From contig NZ_JAODTZ010000003.1 of the NCBI RefSeq assembly GCF_025399795.1, positions 62,001-126,000 of the forward strand: a DNA stretch of 64,000 nucleotides. Reading direction: 5' to 3'. Position 1 is the stretch's first letter. Every line of letters begins with the position of its first letter. The DNA comes from Streptomyces rhizosphaerihabitans. Its GTDB lineage: Bacteria > Actinomycetota > Actinomycetes > Streptomycetales > Streptomycetaceae. The translations under genes were made by a program, and so were the position numbers. Shown here one piece after another: positions 24,532-33,146 of the stretch. The notes below the pieces were generated by a model. The model did no database searches. It saw nothing but the letters and a program-made list of their open reading frames with translations, and was not told the DNA's origin.

Positions 24532-26994
24532 TTACGCCTCGATGATCCTGCTCAGACGGCGGTCCGTGAGGGAACGGCCTGCCTGAACCTCGTACGAACC
24601 CTTCACAAACGCCCAGGTGTCCGCGGTGGTGTCCCAGATCTCGAAAGCGCGGCGCGGGAGCTCCACGACGGCCTCGACGCTCTCACCGGGCCCGGCCTCG
24701 ACCCCGGCGAAACCGGCGAGCACTCGGGCGGGCCGCTCGCTGCCGGGTTCCGCCGGGGCGAGGTAGACCTGGACGACCTCGCGCCCGGCGCGCTCACCGG
24801 AGTTGCGGACGCGCACGGTGGCGGTCGTGCCCTCGACCTCGAGGGACTCGTACGTCCAGTCGGTGTAGCCGAGGCCGTGGCCGAAGGCGTACGAGGGGGT
24901 CCTTCCCTCCTTCTCCCAGGCGCGGTAGCCGATGAAGACGTCCTCGGTGTACGGGAGCTCGCCGTCGGCCGGGCGCACCTGGGTGACCGGGGCGTCGGCG
25001 AGGGAGCCCCAGGTGGTGGGGAGGCGGCCGCCCGGCTCGTGGGCGCCGGTGAGGACGTCGGCGAGGGCGGCGCCGCCCTCCTGGCCCGGGAACCAGCTGA
25101 GGAGCACGGCGGCGACCTCGTCGCGCCAGGGGAGTTCCACCGGGGAGCCGGAGTTGACGACCACGACGGTGTTCGGGTTGGCGGCGGCGACGGCGTGCAC
25201 CAGCTCGTCCTGGCAGCCGGGGAGCCTGAGGTCCGCCCGGTCGAAGCCCTCGGACTCGACGCGGTCGGTGGTGGCGACCACGACGACGGCGGTGTCGGCG
25301 GCGCGGGCCGCCTCGACGGCCTCGGCGATCAGCTCGTCCGCGTCGCGCACGGGCTCCTGGTGGGCGAGCGAGAAGCCGACCACCTTCATCCGGTTGCCCT
25401 CGGGGAACGCGACGACATGGGTGAGGGAGACCTCGACCGTTTCGCCCGCGGCGAGTTCGGCCCGGCCGCGCGGGATCGGGGCGCCGAAGATCGTCACGAA
25501 GGGGCGGTCCTTGTCGGTGCCCTGGACGTCGTCGAAGTACGTCGTGCCGTCGACGGTGAGGGTGAACGCTCCGAGGCCCTTGATGCCGAAGGTGTGCGGG
25601 CCGCTGTCGCGCGGGGTGAAGGTGCCGGTGAGTTCGACCGTGTGGAGGATGTCGTGAGTGACTCCTTCGGGCAGGTCGTCGCCCATCCACTGGATCTGGC
25701 CGTTCGGGGCGGAGGCGGTGGCGATGATCTCGCCGGCGGCGTCGCGGCAGACGGCGCGCAGCTCGAACCCCTTGTCGGCGACCGGGAGTTCCACGGTCGG
25801 GTCCGCGCCGACGGCGTACGTCAGGCTGCCCTCGGGGAGGGCGGCGGTGAGGCCGTCGAGGGGCGAGACGATCCGGGCGGGGAAGACGGTCGCGGAGCCG
25901 CCGCCGAGGACGCGGGCGTCCCGGCCGGCGGCGCCGATGAGGGCCACCCGGTGGCCCTCGGCCAGCGGCAGCACGCCCTCGTTGCGGACGAGGACGAAGC
26001 CGCGGCGGGCGATCTCGCGGGCCAGCGCCTCCCCGTCCACGGCCTCGGGCGGCTCGCTCACGACGGGCTCGGCGCCCTCCAGGATGCCGACCCGGGCGGC
26101 GAGGCGGAGCACGTTGCGGACGGCCGCGTCGACAGTCGCCTCCGCCACCTCGCCGGCGCGCACGGCGGCGGCGAGCGGCGGACCGTAGACGGTCACGGGG
26201 CCGGGCATGGCGACGTCGAGGCCGCCCTCGATCGCGGCCTCGGTGGAGCGGGCGGCCGTCCAGTCGGAGACGTTGAAGCCGTCGAAGCCCCATTCGCCGC
26301 GCAGGACCTCGTTCACGAGGTACCGGTGCTCGCTCATCGTCGTGCCGTTGACCGAGTTGTAGGCGGTCATGATGCCCCACGGGTGCGCGTTCTCGACGAT
26401 GGTCTCGAAGGGGGCCAGGTACAGCTCGCGCAGGGCGCGTTCGGAGACGAGGTTGTTCACCGTGTAGCGGTCGGTCTCGGCGTCGTTGGCGACGAAGTGC
26501 TTGACGGTGGTGCCGACGCCGCCGGACTGCACGCCCCGGACGTAGCCGCTGCCGATCGCTCCGGTCAGGAGCGGATCCTCGCTGTAGGCCTCGAAGTGGC
26601 GGCCGCCGAGCGGTGAGCGGTGCAGGTTGACGGTGGGGGCGAGCAGGACGTGGACGCCCTTGCCGCGGGCTTCCTGGGCGAGGAGCGTGCCCGCGCGGCG
26701 GGCCAGGTCAGGGTCCCAGGTGGCGGCCAGCGCGGTGGGCGAGGGGAGCGCGACGGAGGGGTCGTCGGCGGTCCAGCGGACGCCGCGGACACCGATCGGA
26801 CCGTCGGACATGACGAGGGACTTCAACCCGATCTCGGGGAGCGCGGGCAGCGTCCACATGTTCCGGCCGGACAGCAGCCGGGCCTTCGCGTCCAGGTCGA
26901 GCCGGCCGAGGGCCGCCTCGACGACGGCCTCGCGGGCCGCGTCCGCCTCCGCGTCCTTCCGGTCCTTCGCCGTCTCCACCGCAGTCTCCGCCAT
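24532..26994 (-). CDS. Glycoside hydrolase family 3 with PA14 insert (beta-glucosidase-like)
   Basis: 820 residues, no signal peptide, so an intracellular enzyme acting on imported oligosaccharides. The (beta/alpha)8 domain has the family KHFVAND motif and the nucleophile aspartate in GFNVSDW. A PA14 domain (about residues 395-545, with FTLTVDGTTYFDD) is inserted in the second domain, which holds the acid/base region. The C-terminal part is a fibronectin III-like domain (YRAWEKEGRTPSYAFGHGL). Start ATG 26994 follows GAGGAGG. A TetR gene is divergent, 121 bp away, and likely controls it. Substrate could be cello-, xylo- or gentio-oligosaccharides. Confidence 0.93.
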   Translation of the reverse strand: MAETAVETAKDRKDAEADAAREAVVEAALGRLDLDAKARLLSGRNMWTLPALPEIGLKSLVMSDGPIGVRGVRWTADDPSVALPSPTALAATWDPDLARRAGTLLAQEARGKGVHVLLAPTVNLHRSPLGGRHFEAYSEDPLLTGAIGSGYVRGVQSGGVGTTVKHFVANDAETDRYTVNNLVSERALRELYLAPFETIVENAHPWGIMTAYNSVNGTTMSEHRYLVNEVLRGEWGFDGFNVSDWTAARSTEAAIEGGLDVAMPGPVTVYGPPLAAAVRAGEVAEATVDAAVRNVLRLAARVGILEGAEPVVSEPPEAVDGEALAREIARRGFVLVRNEGVLPLAEGHRVALIGAAGRDARVLGGGSATVFPARIVSPLDGLTAALPEGSLTYAVGADPTVELPVADKGFELRAVCRDAAGEIIATASAPNGQIQWMGDDLPEGVTHDILHTVELTGTFTPRDSGPHTFGIKGLGAFTLTVDGTTYFDDVQGTDKDRPFVTIFGAPIPRGRAELAAGETVEVSLTHVVAFPEGNRMKVVGFSLAHQEPVRDADELIAEAVEAARAADTAVVVVATTDRVESEGFDRADLRLPGCQDELVHAVAAANPNTVVVVNSGSPVELPWRDEVAAVLLSWFPGQEGGAALADVLTGAHEPGGRLPTTWGSLADAPVTQVRPADGELPYTEDVFIGYRAWEKEGRTPSYAFGHGLGYTDWTYESLEVEGTTATVRVRNSGERAGREVVQVYLAPAEPGSERPARVLAGFAGVEAGPGESVEAVVELPRRAFEIWDTTADTWAFVKGSYEVQAGRSLTDRRLSRIIEA

Positions 26995-27115
26995 GGCGGC
27001 ACCTCCTCGTTGAAAGCCGTCGGTCTCCCCCATCCTGCATCGGCCACCTGTAGAGCGGTAGGTTTAGTTACCCTGCCGTTACAGTAAGGGTGATCGGATG
27101 CCGTACGGTGGCGCC
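26995..27115. promoter_or_regulatory. Divergent GH3 / tetR control region
   Basis: Contains TTACCCT and a facing AGGGTGA about 15 bp apart, a candidate imperfect operator, plus the tetR -10 box TACGGT (27104-27109) six bases before its ATG. Confidence 0.45.
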
Positions 27116-27673
27116 ATGGCGACCAGGACCAGGAGTGAGGAGCGGCGTGCGGAGATCGTGCGCGCGGCGCTGGAGGTGATCGCCGAGCGCGGTTACCGGG
27201 GCGCGAGCCTCGCCGCGGTCGCCGAGCGCGTGGGCCTCACCCAGCAGGGCCTGCTGCACCACTTCCCGACGAAGGAGGCCCTGCTCGTCGCCGTACTCAA
27301 GGAGCGGGACCAGTGGGACGCCCTGCCGGACACCACATGGCGGGCCGACCTGCTCGTCTCGCTGGTGGAGTACAACGCCATGCGGCCCGGGATCATCCAG
27401 ACCTTCTCGGCGCTGCTCGGCGAGAGCGTCACGGAAGGGCACCCGGCGCGCGAGTTCTTCACCCGGCGCTACACCGCGGTGCGCGCGAGCATGGCCTCGG
27501 TGCTGCGCGCCGAGTACGGGGAGCGGCTGCCGAGCGGCCTCACGCCGGAGCGTGCCGCCCCCCTGCTCGTCGCCGTGATGGACGGGCTGCAGTACCAGTG
27601 GCTGCTGGACCCGGAGTCGGTAGACATGCCGGCCGCGTTCCGGGACTTCCTCACGCTGCTGGGCGAGGACTGA
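27116..27673 (+). CDS. TetR family regulator, divergent from GH3
   Basis: 185 residues. The DNA-binding domain reads RAEIVRAALEVIAERGYRGA then SLAAVAERVGLTQQGLLHHF, with PTKEALL; the QGLLHHF recognition helix is frequent in TetR proteins beside glycosidase genes in actinobacteria. The C-terminal domain ends with MDGLQYQWLLDPESVDM, typical of this subgroup. ATG 27116 is chosen for the leaderless box; an ATG 18 bases upstream would overlap it. It probably represses the adjacent GH3 gene until a sugar-related ligand binds. Confidence 0.9.
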   Translation: MATRTRSEERRAEIVRAALEVIAERGYRGASLAAVAERVGLTQQGLLHHFPTKEALLVAVLKERDQWDALPDTTWRADLLVSLVEYNAMRPGIIQTFSALLGESVTEGHPAREFFTRRYTAVRASMASVLRAEYGERLPSGLTPERAAPLLVAVMDGLQYQWLLDPESVDMPAAFRDFLTLLGED

Positions 27674-27731
27674 CCGACGTCCGGGGCCACGGGGCGAGGA
27701 CGGACGTTCTCACCCTGTCGGGCAGGGACTG

Positions 27732-28130
27732 TCATCGAGCCACCGGGTGGGGGGCGACCGCAGCGACGACCTCCACCTCCACGAGGGCGTCCGGCTTGAA
27801 CAGGCGCGCGGCCTCGAAGGTCATGCTGGTCGGCGCGGTCCCGGTGAGGAACTCCCGGCGTACGGCGCCGTATTCGCCCAGCCTGTCGATGTCGGTCAGA
27901 TACGTACGGATGTTGATGACGTCGTGGAGGGTCGCGCCGTGCGCGCCGAGCAGCGCGGCGACGGCCTCGAACACGCCACGGCTCTGGGTGGCGAGGTCCG
28001 GGCCGTCGGCGACCTGACCGGAGAGATACAAGAGGGCGCCGCCGCCCGGGAGTTCGACGCGGGCGACCTGGGAGTAGTAGGCGTTGGCGGGCTGCGGCGC
28101 GCAGGCCGGGTTGTCGAGTGTGATGCGCAT
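27732..28130 (-). CDS. Rid family enamine/imine deaminase-like protein
   Basis: 132 residues, RidA/YjgF fold. Residues RTYLTDIDRLGEYGAVRREF then PTSMTFEAARLFKPDALVEV are the Rid core; the arginine that RidA uses to bind the carboxylate of its imine substrate is not present in the canonical IRVAL-R form, so it belongs to a Rid subgroup of uncertain activity. It starts 9 bp after the stop of the upstream dehydrogenase (GAGGGAA as ribosome site), so the two form an operon. It may clear a reactive intermediate produced by that enzyme. Confidence 0.88.
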   Translation of the reverse strand: MRITLDNPACAPQPANAYYSQVARVELPGGGALLYLSGQVADGPDLATQSRGVFEAVAALLGAHGATLHDVINIRTYLTDIDRLGEYGAVRREFLTGTAPTSMTFEAARLFKPDALVEVEVVAAVAPHPVAR

Positions 28131-28139
28131 GGCGTTCCC

Positions 28140-28952
28140 TCAGGCCGGGCGGCGGATGCGGGTGACAGCTCGCGTGATGTCCTCATCGGCGAGTGCGGGA
28201 TCCTCGGCGGCGCTCCGAAGGTGCTCCAACACTGCCTCCATTGCGGGGAGTCGGGCCGCCTTCGTGGCGAGCGCGAGGTCCTTCACGGCGAGCGCGGTGC
28301 CGAAGTGCACGCCTTCGGCGAAGGCGCGGTCCACGGCGCCGCCGAGGGGACCGTTCGCCAGTGCGGTGCGTGCGGTGTCCTCGTCCAGGCCGAGGGAGTC
28401 CGCGAGGACCATGGCCTCGGCGACCAGGGCCACGCCGCCGAGGACGGCCGCGTTGAGGACGAGCTTGAGCGCGGCGCCCGAGCCGAGCGGTCCGGTGCGC
28501 GTCACCGTCCCGAAATGGGCCAGCACGTGTTCGACGCCGGTGGCGTCGCCGCCCGCGAGAACACCGAGCCGGCCGGACTCGGCTCTGTCGGTGCTGCCCA
28601 TGACCGGGGCGTCGACCAGCGTCACACCCTCCCCCAGCCGGGCGGCCAGCTCCTTGATCGCGTCCGGGCCGACCGTCGACATCTCCACCCAGTGGGCACC
28701 GGGGCGCAGTTCGGGCACGACGGCTTCGGCGACCGCGTCGAGAGCCGCCGGATCGGCGAGCATCGTGATCACCACGTCCGCGTCGCGTACCGCCTCGGCC
28801 GGCGAGGCGGCGAGTTCGGCCCCCGCCGCGACGAACGGCTCCGCCTTCGCGGGGGTGCGGTTCCACACCGTCAACGGGTGCCGCGCGCCGAGGAGTCGGC
28901 GGGCCATGCCGGCGCCCATGCGACCGAGTCCGAGAAATGCGATCTTTTCCAT
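28140..28952 (-). CDS. Beta-hydroxyacid dehydrogenase family NAD(P) oxidoreductase
   Basis: 270 residues, 3-hydroxyisobutyrate dehydrogenase fold. The Rossmann motif is IAFLGLGRMGAGMARRL (residues 4-20); DAPVMGSTDRAESGRLGVLAGG is the substrate-binding block, and GAALKLVLN carries the catalytic lysine and asparagine. Members reduce succinic or tartronate semialdehyde or act as imine reductases; the exact substrate is open. ATG 28952 lies seven bases after TAGCGT (28960-28965, minus). Divergent from the LysR gene 58 bp away; followed by a Rid protein in the same operon. Confidence 0.9.
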   Translation of the reverse strand: MEKIAFLGLGRMGAGMARRLLGARHPLTVWNRTPAKAEPFVAAGAELAASPAEAVRDADVVITMLADPAALDAVAEAVVPELRPGAHWVEMSTVGPDAIKELAARLGEGVTLVDAPVMGSTDRAESGRLGVLAGGDATGVEHVLAHFGTVTRTGPLGSGAALKLVLNAAVLGGVALVAEAMVLADSLGLDEDTARTALANGPLGGAVDRAFAEGVHFGTALAVKDLALATKAARLPAMEAVLEHLRSAAEDPALADEDITRAVTRIRRPA

Positions 28953-29010
28953 GAACGGGACGCTAGGCGCAGGGAATTGATGCGACAAGCGAATGTCTAG
29001 CATGCCTGTC
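28953..29010. promoter_or_regulatory. 58-bp divergent promoter region, dehydrogenase / lysR
   Basis: Back-to-back leaderless-type -10 boxes: TAGCGT (28960-28965) on the minus strand and TAGCAT (28998-29003) on the plus strand, each seven bases from its start codon. A LysR operator must lie between or over them. Confidence 0.6.
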
Positions 29011-30180
29011 ATGCCGAACTCGCATGACAGTGCCGCACCTGACGATGCCGCCCAGGGCAACGCCCGACAGGGCGACGCCCGACAGGGCGACGCCCGACAG
29101 GGCGACGCCCGACAGGGCGACGCCTCACAGGGCAACGCCCCGTATGGCCATGTCTCGCCGAACCCGACTCCGAACGGAGCGATTCCGGGCGGCAGAACCT
29201 CTTACGGCGCTCCTCTGCACGACGCTCCTGCGTACGGTGCTCCCGATCTGTCCACCGTCTGGCTGCGGGTCTTTCTCGATGTCGCGCGGCACGGTTCGTT
29301 CACCGTGGCCGCGCGGACGCTCGGGTGGACGCAGTCCGCGGTGTCACGGCAGATCTCCGCGTTGGAGGCGGCGCTCGGCGGGGCGCCGCTCTTCGACCGG
29401 CTGCCCCGGGGTGTACGGCTGACGGAGGCCGGCCGGGTGCTCGTGCCGCACGCCGCGTCGGTGGTGGAACGGCTGCGCGGGGCGGGACGCGAGCTGGCCG
29501 CGCTGCGAGAGGTCGCGGGCGGGCGGCTGCGGGTGGGGGCCTTCGCCACGGCGGACGCGGCGCTGGTGCCGCGGGCCATCGCGGCGTTCCGCGCCCGGCA
29601 CCCCGCTGTCCGGCTCACCCGCCAGGAGGGCTTCACCCCCGTCCTGCTGGACGGGCTGACCGCCGACCGTCTCGATCTGGCGGTCGTCTCGACGACGGGC
29701 AGCGCCCCGCTGGACGCCTACACCCTGCACCACCTGCTCGACGAGTCCCTCTACGTCGCCGTCCCCGCCACCCACCCGCTGGCGGCCGAGCCCTCCGTAC
29801 GCCTGCCCCAACTCGCCGACGCCGAGTGGATATCCGGCAGCCGGCGCCCCGAGGGCACCCTGCTCGACGCCGCCCTGCGGCACGGGTTCCGGCCGCGGAT
29901 CGCGCATGTCGTGGCCGAGTGGACGGCCAAGCAGGGATACGTTGCCGCCGGGCTCGGGGTGACGCTGATCCCGGCGCTCGCCGCCGAGTCCGTACGCCCG
30001 GACATCGCGCTGCTTCCGGTGCTCGACGAGGAGGCGCCGGCTCGGGCCGTGTACGCGGCGACGGTGCGGGGGTGGTCCCTGACACCGGCGGCCGGGGCGT
30101 TCCTGGGCGCGCTGCGGGAGTCGGCGGCGAGGATCCCCGCCTCACCGGCCGGAGGGCATCTGCCGGGGCCCAAGGTCTGA
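29011..30180 (+). CDS. LysR family regulator with a repeat-bearing N-terminal extension
   Basis: 389 residues, longer than the usual 300. The LysR winged helix starts only near residue 76 (LSTVWLRVFLDVARHGSFTV, then ARTLGWTQSAVSRQISALE) and is followed by the periplasmic-binding-like effector domain (LRVGAFATADAALVPRAI). The first 75 residues are a disordered-looking tail with a six-fold RQGDA-type repeat. ATG 29011 is chosen because TAGCAT ends seven bases upstream; ATG 28993 would add six residues and lies before that box. It is divergent from the dehydrogenase-Rid operon and likely controls it. Confidence 0.88.
   Translation: MPNSHDSAAPDDAAQGNARQGDARQGDARQGDARQGDASQGNAPYGHVSPNPTPNGAIPGGRTSYGAPLHDAPAYGAPDLSTVWLRVFLDVARHGSFTVAARTLGWTQSAVSRQISALEAALGGAPLFDRLPRGVRLTEAGRVLVPHAASVVERLRGAGRELAALREVAGGRLRVGAFATADAALVPRAIAAFRARHPAVRLTRQEGFTPVLLDGLTADRLDLAVVSTTGSAPLDAYTLHHLLDESLYVAVPATHPLAAEPSVRLPQLADAEWISGSRRPEGTLLDAALRHGFRPRIAHVVAEWTAKQGYVAAGLGVTLIPALAAESVRPDIALLPVLDEEAPARAVYAATVRGWSLTPAAGAFLGALRESAARIPASPAGGHLPGPKV
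29050..29139 (+). repeat. Six 15-bp tandem repeats in the lysR coding region
   Basis: Four identical copies of CGACAGGGCGACGCC at 29065, 29080, 29095 and 29110, flanked by one variant on each side (29050 and 29125). Translated as repeated RQGDA. In-frame expansion would change tail length without breaking the gene. Confidence 0.95.
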
Positions 30181-30311
30181 CCGGAAGCCGTTCCGCACAA
30201 CGACCCCTGCTCTTCGGCCACTTCCGCCCCGCGCCATGGCGGACGCCCCCCGCACCACGGGATACTGCCGCCGTCCGGCGGCACCCCCCATGGCGAGAGG
30301 CCCGAACTCCC

Positions 30312-31646
30312 TTGACCCAGTTACGTGTTCGGATCGGCATTCTCGGGCTGGCACTGCTGGCGGGGCTCACCGCGACGCCCGCCGCGACGGCGACGACGAC
30401 CGGAACCGCTACGGCCGGACCCCCCACGGTCGAGGAACGGCGGCTCGACGGGGCGGCGCCCCGGGAGATCCTGCGGCGTTCCGGATTCGCCACGGTGGCA
30501 CCGGAGTTCGTCCGGGCACTGGGCCGGGCCGGGTCGTACGCGCAGGCCGAGCGGATCGCGGTGCGGGAGGGCGCGCGGCTGTGGCGGCGGGCGGTCGACC
30601 GGGCACAGGGCCGGGGCCCGACGGGCGGGGACCTGAGCCGGGACGACGACCGGCCGCTGTACTGGGCGCGGCTCGGCATGACGCGCGAAGTACGGGAATG
30701 GGAACCCGGGTTCGGGCTGACCGAGGCCCAACGTGCCCGCCTGCTGGACGGCTTGGAGCGGAGCTCGCGCGGTCAGAACGCGGTGCGCTTCCCATCGCGC
30801 ACGGGGCCGCGCGCGGGCATGAAGCGCATCCTGGTCACCGGGTTCGACCCGTTCACGCTCGACCGTGACATCCGGATCTCCAACCCGTCCGGGGCGACCG
30901 CGCTCGCACTGGACGGCACGACGATCCGGACGGCGGACGGTCCGGCGCGGGTGGAGGCCGTCGTGTTCCCGGTCCGCTGGCAGGACTTCACCGGGGGCAC
31001 CTCCCTGGTGTCCGACTCCGGGGAAGGGACGGTGGAGCGGACCCTGCGGCCGTACCTCCCCCAAGTGGACCTGTTCACGACGGTCAGCCAGGGCCGTGTC
31101 GGCCGGTTCGACGTGGAGCGGACCAACGGGGCCTGGCGGGGCGGCTTTCCGGACAACGACAACGTCTCGGTGACGGGGACCGTCCCGGTCGCCGACCCGG
31201 TCTCGCAGCCCCAGTGGACGACGACGACCCTCCCGTACGCGCGGATCGTCGCCGCGCACACCGGCCGTTTCCCGGTCTACGACCACACCTCGGTGACGGA
31301 GATCCCGGCGGGAGCCGCCGATCCCGTCGTGCGTCCCGACGGACCGACCCCGGGATCACAGGCCCGCGCGGGCGGCGGCGGGGACTATCTGTCGAACGAG
31401 ATCGCCTACCGGGCGACGCTGCTGCGGGACCGCCTCGGCCTGGGCGCGAGCCTGCCCGGCGGCCATGTCCACACGCCTGTCCTGCAGTTCGGCGCGGACA
31501 ACACGGACCCGGCGACCGGGACGGTGACGGACCCCGAGTTCGTGCGCAACCGGCTCGACATCATCGCGCAGGTACGGGCGATCCTGGCGGTGGCCATGGA
31601 CGCGGCCGCCCCGGCCGTCGGTGGGCCGGCGCGAACGGGCGGGTGA
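30312..31646 (+). CDS. Exported pyroglutamyl-peptidase (C15)-like protein lacking cysteine
   Basis: 444 residues. A Sec-type signal (hydrophobic 8-22, AATA cleavage region) suggests export. After a helical N-terminal domain (40-165), residues 172-395 match pyroglutamyl peptidase I: RILVTGFDPF (compare GFEPF), SNPSGATALAL, DVERTN carrying the likely catalytic E269, and GHVHTPVLQFG with the histidine. At the catalytic cysteine position the sequence is GGDYLSNEIAYR, giving S361, and the whole protein has no cysteine. It may be inactive, a serine-type variant, or a binding protein. The start is uncertain: TTG 30312 is the only start that keeps the signal peptide; no strong ribosome site is seen. 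Confidence 0.75.
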   Translation: MTQLRVRIGILGLALLAGLTATPAATATTTGTATAGPPTVEERRLDGAAPREILRRSGFATVAPEFVRALGRAGSYAQAERIAVREGARLWRRAVDRAQGRGPTGGDLSRDDDRPLYWARLGMTREVREWEPGFGLTEAQRARLLDGLERSSRGQNAVRFPSRTGPRAGMKRILVTGFDPFTLDRDIRISNPSGATALALDGTTIRTADGPARVEAVVFPVRWQDFTGGTSLVSDSGEGTVERTLRPYLPQVDLFTTVSQGRVGRFDVERTNGAWRGGFPDNDNVSVTGTVPVADPVSQPQWTTTTLPYARIVAAHTGRFPVYDHTSVTEIPAGAADPVVRPDGPTPGSQARAGGGGDYLSNEIAYRATLLRDRLGLGASLPGGHVHTPVLQFGADNTDPATGTVTDPEFVRNRLDIIAQVRAILAVAMDAAAPAVGGPARTGG

Positions 31647-31753
31647 CACCGAGCCCGGCGAGGACGGAGCCGGTGACGACGATCACGGCGTGGCCGGCGC
31701 ACCGGGGGCGACGACGGCCGGCACGGTGATGGCGGCGACGGCGAGTGTCCCGG

Positions 31754-32575
31754 TCACGAGGTGGCGCCCTGCTCCTCGGACGCCTCGTCGGACGCCCCTT
31801 CCAAGTCCTCGTCGGCATCGCCCTCGCTGATCTCCTCGCCGAGCAGGTCGCGGGCCATCAGGGTGGCGCCCGCGACGGCGCCCGGCATCAGGAAGACCGC
31901 GACGAACGGAACGAGGAAGGCGAGGCCCAGCGGGGTGCCGAAGCCCCAGACCAGTGCCTTGCGGGAACGGAGCAGGGCGAGGCGTGCCCGGAGGTCGACG
32001 CGGCGGCGTTGCAGGGCGACGGCGACGAGTTCCTCGGTGAGGAAGAAGCCGGTGACGAAGAACCCGAGCACCGGGACGACGGTCTGTCCGACGAACGGAA
32101 CGAAGCCGAGCGCGAAGAGCAGGACACCCCAGACGAGGGCCCGCACGAGGATACGGAGGCTGTCGCGCGCGGAGATCCACAGTTCACGCCAGAGCGGCAG
32201 CCCCGACTCGGGGGCCGTGCCGTCCGGGGAGACGTCGCGGTCGACCTTCTCCGAGAGGTTCTCGTAGAAGGGCTGGCCTATCAGCAGGGTGACCGCGGTG
32301 AAGGTGAGGACGGCGAGCAGGAGGGCGAGAGCGAAGAGCACGGCGGTGAGGAAGCCGCGGAAAAGGCCTGCCCAGGGGCTGGTCCAGCCGTCCGCGAACG
32401 GCGTCGCCCAGGTGACGAAGCCCTCCCCGTACATGCCGAGGGCGACCAGCGCCGCCGCGTACAGCACGAGCGTGATGAGTCCCGGCACCAGCCCGAACCC
32501 GTAACTCTTCCCGTGCCGGGCCACCCACCGCTGGCCGCGCAGCAAATAGCCGAAGCCCACCCCAAGATCGCGCAT
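31754..32575 (-). CDS. EI24 / CysZ-like membrane protein
   Basis: 273 residues with about four to six hydrophobic segments (around 28-48, 74-101, 146-180, 208-235) and the family block LLIGQPFYENLSEKVDRDVSP. CysZ proteins import sulfate, while eukaryotic EI24 is an ER protein; in actinobacteria the role is unproven. The C-terminus is a highly acidic tail (EEISEGDADEDLEGASDEASEE). ATG 32575 lies six bases after TAAAGT (32582-32587, minus), so the mRNA is probably leaderless. Convergent with the C15-like gene. Confidence 0.85.
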   Translation of the reverse strand: MRDLGVGFGYLLRGQRWVARHGKSYGFGLVPGLITLVLYAAALVALGMYGEGFVTWATPFADGWTSPWAGLFRGFLTAVLFALALLLAVLTFTAVTLLIGQPFYENLSEKVDRDVSPDGTAPESGLPLWRELWISARDSLRILVRALVWGVLLFALGFVPFVGQTVVPVLGFFVTGFFLTEELVAVALQRRRVDLRARLALLRSRKALVWGFGTPLGLAFLVPFVAVFLMPGAVAGATLMARDLLGEEISEGDADEDLEGASDEASEEQGATS

Positions 32576-32584
32576 GGGGCAACT

Positions 32585-32902
32585 TTATCGGGGTGCCGGG
32601 CCCGACCCCAGCGCGTGGCGGTCACGGCTTCGGCACCACACGACGGGAACGGACTCGGGGCCGAGTGCGGGTGACGGACTCGGCGTCCGGTGCGGGTGAC
32701 GACCCACGTGATGGTGCGTCCCTAGGACCTGTCCGCCGGGCAGGTCCTGGGCGACCGTCACGGCGACCACCACCCCCTGGTCCGCCGCGGGCGCCATCGC
32801 GGCCGAGACACGGACCGCGGCGGCACGGGCGATCCGGCCGGCCCGCTGGGCGGAGCCCGTCATCACGGGCTGTTCGGCACCGAACCACTCTTCCGCGACC
32901 AT
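32585..32902 (-). CDS. Doubtful small ORF or gene remnant
   Basis: 105 codons. The first 60 (ATG GTC GCG GAA GAG TGG ..., to CAG GTC) have the strong third-position G/C of real Streptomyces genes, encoding a helical alanine-rich stretch; the last 40 codons lose that bias. The change falls at a perfect hairpin AGGACCTG / CAGGTCCT (32724-32748), where another frame has a stop. I do not recognise the product. It may be the 5' part of a truncated or frameshifted gene. The rest of the 571-bp gap between EI24 and the MDR gene holds only a terminator and short CGCTGC-type repeats near 33110-33140. Confidence 0.25.
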   Translation of the reverse strand: MVAEEWFGAEQPVMTGSAQRAGRIARAAAVRVSAAMAPAADQGVVVAVTVAQDLPGGQVLGTHHHVGRHPHRTPSPSPALGPESVPVVWCRSRDRHALGSGPAPR

Positions 32903-33033
32903 CCGAAGGGAGAGTTCCCGCAGGTGGCAAAGGCACTGCCGACAGTGTCCCGCGCCCCGGAGGGAAGTTGACGGCGTCCGTCCTGAGCACCGAGGGGGCC
33001 GGGCTCATGGCTCCCTGAGTCCCGGAGGGAACA

Positions 33034-33073
33034 GGCGGAGGCCGCACCCCACGTCCCGGGTGCGGCCTCCGCC
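33034..33073 (-). terminator. Terminator downstream of the MDR oxidoreductase
   Basis: Perfect 16-bp arms (33034-33049, 33058-33073) with an 8-nt loop, about 75 bp past the stop codon at 33147. Confidence 0.85.
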
Positions 33074-33146
33074 GTGTGCGACGAGCGCCACGGAAAGGCG
33101 TCACCGTCGCTGTCGTTGTCGCTGCCGCTGCCGCTGCCGCCGCGGG

